Assembly: GCF_003417465.1 (NCBI RefSeq)
Contig: NZ_QVMV01000028.1
Span: forward strand, 186,001-250,000
Length of the DNA: 64,000 bases
Reading direction: 5' to 3'
Source: Wenzhouxiangella sp. 15190
GTDB taxonomy: Bacteria; Pseudomonadota; Gammaproteobacteria; Xanthomonadales; Wenzhouxiangellaceae
Shown here one piece after another: positions 53,790-62,019 of the stretch. The stretch's first letter is position 1, and each line of letters starts with the position of its first letter. The notes under the pieces are model-generated. The model worked only from the letters and a program-made list of their open reading frames with translations, searched no databases and was not told where the DNA came from. The position numbers were made by a program, and so were the translations under genes.

Positions 53790-54764
53790 TTAACGGTTCA
53801 GGATGGCTCCTGAAGGATGATTCGATCCGTGCACCTGTGAATGGCAGCTCAGGCAGCTGCCCGACATCAGGAAGTTGGACGGCTGGCCGGACGGAAGGTC
53901 ATCGCCCGTTCGCCCGATGCTGGGGTGACCCATTCGCGAGTGGCACTGCTGACAGAGCAGCGGTGCACGCCGCGTCAGCAGATCCGGATTGTTCGAGCCA
54001 TGCGGCTGATGGCAGGTCGTGCAGTCCTCGGTAACCGGGGCATGCTCCCACAGAAACGGTCCGCGCATTTCCGCGTGACACTGGAAGCAATTCTGGTTGA
54101 TCGTCGGGCTGTCCAGCATGGCTTCGTTGAGGCCCCCGTGAGGTTCGTGACAGTCGGTGCAAGCCATTTCGCCAAAGCGAATCGGATGCCCGTATGCACG
54201 GTGGACTTCGGCACGCTGTTCGACATGGCAGTCCATGCATACCTGGGGCTGGCTCGATGTCACGGTTACCGGATCGCGTCGCGTGTGAACGCTGTGGCAA
54301 TCGGTGCAAGCCAGTTTCTGCGATTCGTGTACGCCTCCGTCCCAATCGTGTTGCTGTTCGCGGTGGCATCCAAGGCAGGTCTCGTTCTCGCGCGCTTGCG
54401 ACCACGGAGAATTGGGCCCGAAAGCGGGCATCGGTGGCCGTTCCTGGCCAAAGCGCACACGGCCGGCATGGTCGCCGCCGGGGCCGTGGCACGCCTCGCA
54501 CTGGTTGCCTCCGAACGGTGTCCGCTCATCGGCCTCGACGCCGTGCGGCCCTTCGAAGATGGCCATCAAATGAGCGCTTTCCTCGTCCCCGTGGCAGCTC
54601 AGGCAGGAGTCCGCACCATCGCTGGTATAGGCGGGAAGAGGTTCTGCATCATCCTCCCCCTCCTCGGCCGCTCCAACCGGACCGAACATCGCCAGGCCGA
54701 CGACACCCGCCAGCAAGATGACGCCGGCAAAGGCAAACTCAAAAAATCTCCGGCAATTAGCCAA
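53790..54764 (-). CDS. DmsE/MtrA-type decaheme cytochrome c
   Basis: The 324-residue periplasmic protein has a signal peptide ending at GAAEE and ten C-x-x-C-H sites: CLSCH, CEACH, CLGCH, CTDCH, CMDCH, CTDCH, CFQCH, CTTCH, CQQCH and CLSCH. Length and heme count match MtrA/DmsE, the electron wire inside the MtrB barrel. The start is the TTG at 54762-54764 with AGGAG seven bases upstream; the longer frame from 54845 would include the hairpin at 54808-54838 and has no signal peptide at its start. Confidence 0.9.
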   Translation of the reverse strand: MANCRRFFEFAFAGVILLAGVVGLAMFGPVGAAEEGEDDAEPLPAYTSDGADSCLSCHGDEESAHLMAIFEGPHGVEADERTPFGGNQCEACHGPGGDHAGRVRFGQERPPMPAFGPNSPWSQARENETCLGCHREQQHDWDGGVHESQKLACTDCHSVHTRRDPVTVTSSQPQVCMDCHVEQRAEVHRAYGHPIRFGEMACTDCHEPHGGLNEAMLDSPTINQNCFQCHAEMRGPFLWEHAPVTEDCTTCHQPHGSNNPDLLTRRAPLLCQQCHSRMGHPSIGRTGDDLPSGQPSNFLMSGSCLSCHSQVHGSNHPSGAILNR

Positions 54765-54807
54765 TCCCTGTCTCCTGAATATCGACGGTTTGCCCGCTCT
54801 TGAACAT

Positions 54808-54838
54808 CCGACCTGCCGGCTCGAGGCCGGCAGGTCGG
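54808..54838 (-). terminator. Perfect 13-bp hairpin between the OmcA-like and decaheme genes
   Basis: CCGACCTGCCGGC (54808-54820) pairs perfectly with GCCGGCAGGTCGG (54826-54838) with loop TCGAG. It lies 18 bases beyond the OmcA-like stop. Without a T-run it is more likely a processing or partial-termination site that sets the ratio of the two cytochromes. Confidence 0.65.
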
Positions 54839-54855
54839 CAGTCACGCTCTATCCG

Positions 54856-57318
54856 TTAGTCGTCCAGACCGTGTGCTTCTTCCACCGAAACGAACCCGTC
54901 AGCGCCGTGGCAGAAGCTGCAGTTCTCCGGGCCGGCCATGTCGATTTTTGCCTGCGTATCCGGATCGGAGAACGGATCGGGGTTCAGCAGGAACGCATTG
55001 CCGAAGGAGAACCCGCTGTCACTGCGCACGGACATGTGGGTCGTCGCCACTTCGGAGTCATGGCAAGACGAGCACACCGCTGCCGCCGCACTAGCGTTAT
55101 TGTCGATGGTCGGGTCGGACGCGGCCGCATCATCCGGCGCATATCCCGTGGCACCGAAGCGGCTTCCCGCGATGACCGTGGCATTGGAACTCAGCGTCGT
55201 CGCCAGCACGTTGTCGCCGAGCGGAAGGTTGTAGGTATCTTCCATGTGGCAGGCCTGGCATTCGGCCGGCGAGCGCGGATAGCCGACATGGCCGTAGTCG
55301 TGCGGTGTACCACCAAAACCGTACGCGACATACGGCATCTCGCGCGCCGCGCTACCGTGAATGGCATGAATCATGTACTTGAAGTCGACGGTGTTGTCTT
55401 CGAGAAAATCTGCAGCTTCAAGGTTCTCGCCATTGACCATTCCGTCGGGATCGATCGGTCGCCTGAACAGATCGGTCGCGTTCGGGTTGTGGCAGGCCAC
55501 GCAGGCTTGCGGATTGTCGGTGCGGTTGCCGCCGTGGAAAGCCAGCCCGTCGTTTTCACCGTGACAGTCCTGGCACTTGGCCATATCGACGACCATGCGC
55601 CGGGGCATCGCTTCGGCATCGTTGATCGCAAATGCCTTCGTGGCCGAGGTCACCGGAATGTTGTCGTCATAGGCACCATCGTGGTCGAAGTCACCGGCCG
55701 GATGACCCTCAAGGACCACCGTGCCGGAACCCAGACCGTCAGTAGTGATGGGAATACTCACTGGCGAAGCAATCGCCGACGTGTCGACCGTGTAGGTGCC
55801 GTCACCGTTGTCGGTCACACCCATTGGCAGCGTACCGCTACCATCGGACAGGGGGACACTGGCCGGTTGGGCAACCGGCCGACCGGTCACGCTCGTACCC
55901 TGGCCGTCGGCGACATTGGTGTAGTCGGCATTCGGCCAGGCGATATCCATGTTGACACTGGTGGCACTGCCGGTGAACTCGGGATCGCTGGCGATATCGT
56001 ACGGTGCATCGTCGTTGGTCGGATCGGTAATCGAGAATGTCACCACCGGTGATTGACCTTCGGCCGTGTTGGAGATGTCCAGAATGTTGTAGGCGATCCG
56101 CCGGGCGGCCGCCTGGGAATCGATCACGTGATAGGCGAGATTGCCCTGCAGGAATCCGGTCTCGGAATGGCATGCGACACAGGTGTCGTTCGGCTGGGCC
56201 AGACCGATGTGGTTGCGGTTGGCATTGGTCAAGCCGCTTTCATCAAACGCCAGATCATCGTGGCAGGAAGCGCAGACTTCGGCGGTCGCCCGATTGTCGA
56301 CCCAGTCGGCCTGCGGCGTTTCGGGATTGTCGGGATCATGGCAGCTCGCGCAGTTACGCACATCCTGCGGAAACGCCACATGGCTGAAGTCCTGCGGCGG
56401 CGAACCGAAATTCTCGCAGCCGTAACCACAGAACTCATAGGGCTGGGTGAGATTCTCGCCGAAGTGAATCTTGTGAATCATCACCGAGAATTCCATGTTA
56501 CTGCCGGTGCCACCGTCGAACGAATCCGGCTGGTGACAGGAAACGCACTGGTCGACGTGCTGCCGAGGCCCGCCGTGAAAGGCGAACTCCTCGCTGCCGT
56601 GACAGGATGCGCAGTCTTCCTGCGTGATGAGCTTGCGCTGCTCGATGCCGCTTGTATCGCCGGTCGATGGCTGAATGTCAAAAGTGGTATCGCTGCCCGC
56701 CACCTCTTCACCGAAGACCTCGGCGTCGCGAATTTCCATACCCACTCGATGCGTCAGCGTGGGTTCAAACACCACCTCGGATATGCTCTCGAGATCCTGG
56801 TCGAAGGTGAACCGATAGTCACCATCGCCCAGATCTTCGAGCATGCCGTTCGAATAGGTGCTCCCCTGCACGGCTTCCACACCTTCATCATCGGCACGCA
56901 CATAAGTCGACCAGTTCCGGGTCTCTCCGTTGCTGCCGGGGATCAGTTTGTTGACGGTAAAGCTGAAACTGACGTTTTCACCCTGCTCCAGCCCGTCAAT
57001 GCCCAGGCCGAATTCGTCGACAACCCGGAAGTCGATGACCGGCTCTCCATCCAGACTCGCGCCCGTAATGACCGGAAAGAGGTGCTCCGGCGCCGGTCTT
57101 GTCTTCACTTCATGCGATTCGAGCTCGCTGTTTCCAATACTGTTCCCATTACCGAATCTCTCGGCAATTTCGGGCGGCATCGATTCAAAGAACCTGCTTA
57201 GATCTTCATCACTCTTGTCAGCAGCGAAGGAGGCGGGCACAAGAAGAGCCCCCAGCATCAACCCCGCAAGAATCACGCCGCAACGTCGTGCGGTTCTCAA
57301 ATTCGGATAGTCGTGCAT
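54856..57318 (-). CDS. OmcA/MtrC-family decaheme cytochrome c
   Basis: The 820-residue protein carries ten C-x-x-C-H sites in two groups of five: CASCH, CVSCH, CASCH, CASCH, CVACH, then CQDCH, CVACH, CQACH, CSSCH, CSFCH. The groups are separated by beta-rich domains with NGDGTYTV-type strands, which is the MtrC/OmcA layout. HKIHFGEN and HAIHGSA are the conserved extra histidine segments. The signal peptide ends LLVPASFAADK and has no lipobox cysteine, unlike Shewanella MtrC and OmcA. GGAAGGAGAG fixes the start at 57318. It should be the terminal, cell-surface reductase for minerals or other external acceptors. Confidence 0.9.
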   Translation of the reverse strand: MHDYPNLRTARRCGVILAGLMLGALLVPASFAADKSDEDLSRFFESMPPEIAERFGNGNSIGNSELESHEVKTRPAPEHLFPVITGASLDGEPVIDFRVVDEFGLGIDGLEQGENVSFSFTVNKLIPGSNGETRNWSTYVRADDEGVEAVQGSTYSNGMLEDLGDGDYRFTFDQDLESISEVVFEPTLTHRVGMEIRDAEVFGEEVAGSDTTFDIQPSTGDTSGIEQRKLITQEDCASCHGSEEFAFHGGPRQHVDQCVSCHQPDSFDGGTGSNMEFSVMIHKIHFGENLTQPYEFCGYGCENFGSPPQDFSHVAFPQDVRNCASCHDPDNPETPQADWVDNRATAEVCASCHDDLAFDESGLTNANRNHIGLAQPNDTCVACHSETGFLQGNLAYHVIDSQAAARRIAYNILDISNTAEGQSPVVTFSITDPTNDDAPYDIASDPEFTGSATSVNMDIAWPNADYTNVADGQGTSVTGRPVAQPASVPLSDGSGTLPMGVTDNGDGTYTVDTSAIASPVSIPITTDGLGSGTVVLEGHPAGDFDHDGAYDDNIPVTSATKAFAINDAEAMPRRMVVDMAKCQDCHGENDGLAFHGGNRTDNPQACVACHNPNATDLFRRPIDPDGMVNGENLEAADFLEDNTVDFKYMIHAIHGSAAREMPYVAYGFGGTPHDYGHVGYPRSPAECQACHMEDTYNLPLGDNVLATTLSSNATVIAGSRFGATGYAPDDAAASDPTIDNNASAAAAVCSSCHDSEVATTHMSVRSDSGFSFGNAFLLNPDPFSDPDTQAKIDMAGPENCSFCHGADGFVSVEEAHGLDD

Positions 57319-57360
57319 CTTCGCTCTCCTTCCTTCCATTAAAGTTGTTTCAACCACCGA

Positions 57361-57966
57361 TCACATATCCTCGGGCAGCTCGTGGGCAACGCCCTTGTGG
57401 CAATTGATGCAGGTCCTGCCCGTTGCTTCCCGGTATTCGGCCGAATGTCGGCGCTGGGCCTGGCGATCCTGCAGGTCTTCCGACATCGCCTCGTAGCTGT
57501 GGCAGCTGCGGCATTCACGCGAATCGCTTTCTTCCAGACGCGCCCACACCCGTTCGGCCATCTCGAGCTTGTGTGCGTCGAACTTTTCCTGGGTATCGAT
57601 CTTGCCCATCAGGTGTCCGGGCACCTCGACCAGACCGGCGCGGATCTTGGTCGCCATCTTGGGGAAGAAGGCCTTGGGAATGTGGCAGTCCTTGCACTTG
57701 GCGCGCACGCCACTGCGATTGGAGAAATGGTGGGATTCGGTGTAGTCGGGGTAGACGAACGATTCCATTTCGTGGCAGGCAGTACTACAGAATTCGTTGG
57801 TGCTGGTATACGCGATGACGGAATTGAAACCCGACCAGGCGATTATGCCGATGATGATCCCGCCGATCAGAAGTGTGCCGAAGGCGTAACGGCTGCTCGG
57901 GCTACTGAACGCCCGCCATGTACGTCGAAATATCCCCGGGCGGTCGTTATTCTCGTTGTCTGGCAT
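57361..57966 (-). CDS. NapC/NirT/CymA-like tetraheme quinol dehydrogenase
   Basis: The 201-residue protein has one membrane helix (~28-47) and four heme sites: CSTACH (60-65, a C-x3-C-H variant), CKDCH (91-95), CRSCH (152-156) and CINCH (186-190). The sequence TNEFCSTACHEME and the end KGVAHELPEDM match the NapC/NirT/CymA family, which oxidises quinol at the inner membrane and passes electrons to periplasmic cytochromes. As first gene of the operon it would feed the MtrA-like wire. AGGAG lies before the ATG. Confidence 0.9.
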   Translation of the reverse strand: MPDNENNDRPGIFRRTWRAFSSPSSRYAFGTLLIGGIIIGIIAWSGFNSVIAYTSTNEFCSTACHEMESFVYPDYTESHHFSNRSGVRAKCKDCHIPKAFFPKMATKIRAGLVEVPGHLMGKIDTQEKFDAHKLEMAERVWARLEESDSRECRSCHSYEAMSEDLQDRQAQRRHSAEYREATGRTCINCHKGVAHELPEDM

Positions 57967-58090
57967 GTAGGTCTCCTGGTCCCTGGTGCCCCGCTGGCCG
58001 GCATCTGTCGATCCAGTGGACCGATCGCAGGCTCAATCAAGGTGATTTCCGCTCTGGATCACAGCCTGCCAAGTCTGCAGGTGATGCATG

Positions 58091-58104
58091 TTGATATAGA
58101 TCAA
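58091..58104 (-). promoter_or_regulatory. FNR/ANR-type box upstream of the cytochrome conduit operon
   Basis: TTGATATAGATCAA is a perfect TTGAT-N4-ATCAA palindrome. Its centre is about 131 bases before the start of the NapC/CymA-like gene, on the side of that operon's promoter. No strong -10 element is visible at class II spacing. The rest of 57967-58254 shows no gene. Confidence 0.75.
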
Positions 58105-58254
58105 AATATCTCGATTTAGGCATGGCCGTATCCCTGCTTCTCGGACCAGTTACACAGCCAGCGTCCGATTCCCCTACCGGACTGCGGGTGCCTGGCCCCT
58201 GTGCCACTTTACACACAAGGATTATTCGTGGCAAGGCGTTGAGGAGCCGGCCCC

Positions 58255-59184
58255 TCAGGCGGCGATGATCAGTCCGAGAGAGATCGCCAGACCGCCGGCC
58301 AGTGCCGCAGCGATGGTGTTCTGGACGGCCGCCTTGAGCTGCGCGCTGTCGTGCCCGGCCCACAGCGAACGCAGCGCCAGCAGCGAGAACACACCGGCCG
58401 GCAGAGCGATCAGGACAAGCGCCGGCATCGCCGACAAACCGACCATGGCCATCAGACTGGTCCAGGCCAGCACGACCACGGCAAGGTAGAGCACACGGCC
58501 CTTCTCCGGACCGAGCCGAACGATCCAGTTGCGCTTGCCGGAGCGCTCATCCGCCAAACGGTCGGGAAACTGCGCCGCGATCAGAACCGCCGAGATCAAC
58601 AGGGCATATGGCAGACCGGCCGCAACCGCTGTCCAGGCCGCCTCACCGGTCATGACCATGTAGCTGCCCAACGGGACCAGGATGCCGAAAGCTGCCCCCA
58701 CGGTCAGTTCACCCAGACCGCGCGCGCTCAGCCGCAACGGTGGCGCCGAATAAGCCCAGGCGAGAAACATTCCGCCGGCACCGAGCCAGAGCAGGCCGGC
58801 ACCAGCCGCCCGCAGGAGCCACAATCCGCAAAGCGCCCCCAGGGCGAGCAGCACAAGGGCAAGAACTCGCTGTTGAGGCAGGCTCAGGAGACCACGCTGA
58901 AGCACGCGGCTGCCGCCACTGAACGGCGAGATATGGTCGCGGTTGATACTGTCGCTGCCCAGATCGTGACAATCGTTGAAGGCATTGGCGCCGGCGTGGA
59001 TGGCCATGACACCGATAATCGTCAATGTTCCGGCGACCGGATCGTAGGAGGCGCCATCGTAAACGGCCGTGCCCTGTCCGATCAGGGCTGGCACCACACT
59101 GGCCAGAACGAACTGTGGCCGGGTCGCCAGCCATGCCCCCTGCAACCGTTCCCGGCCCATCACGTCGGTTCCTCCGTTCGCCAT
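58255..59184 (-). CDS. menA: UbiA-superfamily prenyltransferase, MenA-like
   Basis: The 309-residue membrane protein has about eight helices and the two Asp-rich sites of UbiA enzymes: NAFNDCHDLGSDS (first N-D-x-x-D) and DRLADERSGKRN. The segment ISPFSGGSRVLQRGLLS and the length, 309 against 308 in E. coli MenA, favour 1,4-dihydroxy-2-naphthoate polyprenyltransferase, which makes demethylmenaquinone. Other prenyltransferase roles are possible. It begins four bases beyond the arcA stop, so the two are cotranscribed. Confidence 0.68.
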   Translation of the reverse strand: MANGGTDVMGRERLQGAWLATRPQFVLASVVPALIGQGTAVYDGASYDPVAGTLTIIGVMAIHAGANAFNDCHDLGSDSINRDHISPFSGGSRVLQRGLLSLPQQRVLALVLLALGALCGLWLLRAAGAGLLWLGAGGMFLAWAYSAPPLRLSARGLGELTVGAAFGILVPLGSYMVMTGEAAWTAVAAGLPYALLISAVLIAAQFPDRLADERSGKRNWIVRLGPEKGRVLYLAVVVLAWTSLMAMVGLSAMPALVLIALPAGVFSLLALRSLWAGHDSAQLKAAVQNTIAAALAGGLAISLGLIIAA

Positions 59185-59187
59185 CCG

Positions 59188-60432
59188 TTACAGATCCTGC
59201 CGGCACACCGGCATCGTCATGCAACGGCAGCCGCCGCCGCCGCGCGAGAGTTCGGCGCCACCGATGGTCACGACCACGCGATCGTCGGCTTCGATGCGAC
59301 GTCCGCCCTCGATCAGTTCGGGGGCATCGATCACGCTGAAACCGGCCCGGTCGAGCGCCTCGAGGGTATAGCGATTATGCCGGTAACCCAGGATCTGGCC
59401 CGGGCCGAAGGCGAAGAAGTTGGCGCCGCTCGCCCACTGCTCGCGCTCCTGATGGAATTCCTGCTCGCCACCGCAATTGATCGGCGCCAGATCGATGCCC
59501 AGGGCCGACAACGCGCCAAGCACGTCGCGATACTCGGTAATCGTCGCGTCCGGGCCGCCGTTGAACGCACAGTGAAAGGCACGCGAGCGGCTGGGCCCGG
59601 TAATCAGCGGCGGAAAGACCACGCACTTGTCGTGGTCGACCATGGTGAAGATCATGTCGAGATGGATCGTCGCCCGCGTCTTGGGAATCTCGACGACGAT
59701 GAAATTGCTGATCGGCCCCTGCGAGGCGATCGATCGCATCAGCTGATCGATGCCGGCCAGGGAGGTTCGCTCGCTGCAGCCGATGACGGCGAGATCCTTG
59801 CGGATCACCAGCAGGTCGCCGCCCTCGATCGTGACTTCCGAGTTGCGGTTTTCGGTGCCGTCGAAATAGAACCCGGAGGAATGAAAGTCCGGGTGATACT
59901 TGAAAACGGCCTTGAGCAGCAGCGCCTCGGCGGTGCGCGCACGAAAAGCCATGGAGCCGATGATGATGCGATCATTGACGCACATCGTCGCGTCACGCGT
60001 GAAAAAGGTATTGGGCAGCGGCGGAATGGCCCAGCGCGACGGACTGAGGTACTTTTCGAGACTGATCGGCTTCTTGGGGGTGCCCTCGACAAGCTGCCGG
60101 GCCAGGGCCTCGGCCGGCAGCGCCAGCAGTTCGTCGCGCACCTCGGGGGAGTCGAACAGATCGCACATGGCCTGCACCAGGGCCTCGCACACCCGGCCGT
60201 CCTCGAGCACCTCCACCAGCAGGTCGTGCAACTCGATCGTGTGGCACACCTTTTCAAGCACACCCTTGAGTTGCCGGTGCTCGCCGGTAGCCAGCTCGAG
60301 ATTGAGAATATCGTCGTAGAGCACTTCGGCCGCCGTCTGCGGCGTCATGTTCTCGATTTCCTGGCCCGGCGAGTGGACAACCACGCTCTTGAGCGGACCG
60401 ATCTCGGAATTGACGTTGATATCAATGGACAT
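59188..60432 (-). CDS. arcA: Arginine deiminase
   Basis: ArcA hydrolyses arginine to citrulline and ammonia, feeding anaerobic ATP synthesis through ArcB and ArcC. The 414-residue protein has FTRDATMCVNDRIIIGSMAF, EGGDLLVIRKD, ATIHLDMIFTMVD with active-site His and Asp, and GGGGCRCMTMP with the catalytic Cys at 404. Length matches bacterial ADI. arcB and arcC are not in the window. Ammonia release could also counter acid. No FNR box was found upstream, and no strong ribosome site precedes the ATG. Confidence 0.93.
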   Translation of the reverse strand: MSIDINVNSEIGPLKSVVVHSPGQEIENMTPQTAAEVLYDDILNLELATGEHRQLKGVLEKVCHTIELHDLLVEVLEDGRVCEALVQAMCDLFDSPEVRDELLALPAEALARQLVEGTPKKPISLEKYLSPSRWAIPPLPNTFFTRDATMCVNDRIIIGSMAFRARTAEALLLKAVFKYHPDFHSSGFYFDGTENRNSEVTIEGGDLLVIRKDLAVIGCSERTSLAGIDQLMRSIASQGPISNFIVVEIPKTRATIHLDMIFTMVDHDKCVVFPPLITGPSRSRAFHCAFNGGPDATITEYRDVLGALSALGIDLAPINCGGEQEFHQEREQWASGANFFAFGPGQILGYRHNRYTLEALDRAGFSVIDAPELIEGGRRIEADDRVVVTIGGAELSRGGGGCRCMTMPVCRQDL

Positions 60433-60638
60433 GAACTGGCCGGTATTTCGAAAGAGGCCCGATTATACGCAACCGATCCATGGCTCAAGTGGGAATCCCT
60501 GGTCCTCGAAGCGAATGTCGACGGATACTTCGAGTGTTTGCCAATGCGGACAATCGCCTGATGACGCCACAGCACGCTCGCGCTATGCTGAGAGAAATGA
60601 AGTTTACGGTTGGAGCGGGACTCTGACAGGGAGGGAGC

Positions 60639-61172
60639 ATGCCGGGCTATCACCAACGACTCATCAAATTTCTTGGCGACATCGTCGAACGCACGCCGAT
60701 CATCCGGTTGTCCGTATTGCTGGTCGGACTGTGGCTGCTGTCGAGCATCGCCCTGTGGTGGGTCGAACACGATGTCTCCGGGACCCCCGTCACGGACATC
60801 GGCGCGGCCCTGTACTGGTCGGTCGCGGCATTCTCCACCGCCGGTATCGCAAACTCTCCCGTCACCAATCCCGGTCGCCTGATCGGGGGCACGTGGATCG
60901 TGGTCGGCTCGGTCATTTATTTCGGCGCCATCATTGCCGCCGTGACCGGCTATTTCATGCGCCCGGTTCAGCGCCCTGTACGCAATCTCATCGACACCAT
61001 CGAGGACAACCTGGAACATATCGAGGATCTGTCTTTGGAGGAACTGGAACTGCTTCGGGAAACCGCCGACGGGCTGATCGAGCACATGGAAAAAATCAAG
61101 GCTCGCAGCAATAAGGTGCGCGAGTCGCGACAAGGGACCCAGCGGAATGACGACGGACCGCATCAATCCTGA
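60639..61172 (+). CDS. Two-helix ion-channel-like protein with altered pore loop
   Basis: The 177-residue protein has two membrane helices around a pore loop (WSVAAFSTAGIANSP) in the layout of an ion-transport-2 channel, followed by a charged helical tail with DTIEDNLEHIEDLSLEELEL that may form a coiled coil. The potassium filter T-V-G-Y-G-D is T-A-G-I-A-N here, so both conserved filter aromatics and the acidic residue are lost. A CAGGGAGGG site precedes the ATG. It lies 81 bases before the second Mrp cluster and may belong to it. Confidence 0.7.
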   Translation: MPGYHQRLIKFLGDIVERTPIIRLSVLLVGLWLLSSIALWWVEHDVSGTPVTDIGAALYWSVAAFSTAGIANSPVTNPGRLIGGTWIVVGSVIYFGAIIAAVTGYFMRPVQRPVRNLIDTIEDNLEHIEDLSLEELELLRETADGLIEHMEKIKARSNKVRESRQGTQRNDDGPHQS

Positions 61173-61253
61173 CAGCACCGACATGGACCGGCCACGAGTT
61201 TTCACCCGCCCGGGAATCGGTCTGGCGCAGCCGACGGCAAGGGCGACCGCATC

Positions 61254-61757
61254 GTGACCACAAGGGCGCGGCGAATCCGGGACACGCTCCGCTATGGCTG
61301 GCATCTCGCGCTCGTCCTGGCCCTGCTCTGGATCGGCCTGACCGGTGGGCGTGACTGGCTCTTCGGGGCCGCCGTAGTCGCCCTGGCCGTATTCGTCAGC
61401 CGCAGCCTGGCCCCCATGGAACGGCCGCACTTTTCCCTGAGCGGCCTGCTGCGCTTCCTCGGTCACTTCCTCTTCGCATCCTTGCAAGGGGGCATCGATA
61501 TCGCCCGCCGGGCCTTCGATCCCCGGCTCCCGCTCGAGATCACCAACTGGAAACATCATTTCCGGATACCGCCGGGCCAGCCGCGGACCGTCTTGGTCGC
61601 CACCATCAGCCTGCTGCCGGGGACCCTGTCGCGGGGGCTCGGCAGCGACTGGGTGCTGGTCAATTCGATCGCCGGCGACCGCCGGCACGAAGTCGAGAAA
61701 CTCGAACGGCTCACCGCGGCCATGTTCAGGATCGATCTGGAGGAAGACCATGAATAG
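61254..61757 (+). CDS. mrpE: Mrp-type antiporter subunit E, second cluster
   Basis: The 167-residue protein has the MrpE layout: N-terminal helices (LALVLALLWIGLTGGRDWLF), FASLQGGIDIARRAFDPRLP and the ATISLLPGTLSRGLGSDWVL block, a variant of N-S-I-T-L-x-P-G-T. It starts with GTG and overlaps the F subunit by eight bases. It is only distantly similar to the MrpE at 25466. Confidence 0.85.
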   Translation: MTTRARRIRDTLRYGWHLALVLALLWIGLTGGRDWLFGAAVVALAVFVSRSLAPMERPHFSLSGLLRFLGHFLFASLQGGIDIARRAFDPRLPLEITNWKHHFRIPPGQPRTVLVATISLLPGTLSRGLGSDWVLVNSIAGDRRHEVEKLERLTAAMFRIDLEEDHE

Positions 61758-62013
61758 CTTCCTAATGAGCGCCGGGCTGTTTCTGCTCATCAACCTCGCC
61801 GTCGGCCTGCTGCGACTCTATCGGGGTCCCGGTCCGGCTGATCGCATTCAGGCGCTGTTGCTGTTCGGTACCACGACCGTGGCGGTTCTCTTGTTGCTCG
61901 CCTACGCCGAAGCCCTGCCAGCCCTGGTCCACGTGGCCCTGGTCTTCGTCATGCTGGCCGCCATCGCCAGTATCGCATTCGTGCAACTCCCCCACAGGAC
62001 GGGAAAGGACTAG
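61750..62013 (+). CDS. mrpF: Mrp-type antiporter subunit F, second cluster
   Basis: The 87-residue, three-helix protein has RLYRGPGPADRIQALLLFGT, the G-P-x-x-x-D-R block of MrpF, and HVALVFVMLAAIASIAFVQL. It overlaps the preceding E subunit and is followed six bases later by G. Confidence 0.87.
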   Translation: MNSFLMSAGLFLLINLAVGLLRLYRGPGPADRIQALLLFGTTTVAVLLLLAYAEALPALVHVALVFVMLAAIASIAFVQLPHRTGKD

Positions 62014-62019
62014 ATACCG

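Noticed and set aside
56053-57201. A 382-codon plus-strand frame inside the OmcA-like gene
   Set aside because: The ten heme motifs prove the minus-strand frame; the plus frame has no recognisable feature.
58351-60561. A 736-codon plus-strand open frame across arcA and the prenyltransferase
   Set aside because: It is antisense to two clear genes; high GC removes stops, and its Gln/His/Arg-rich translation shows no domain.
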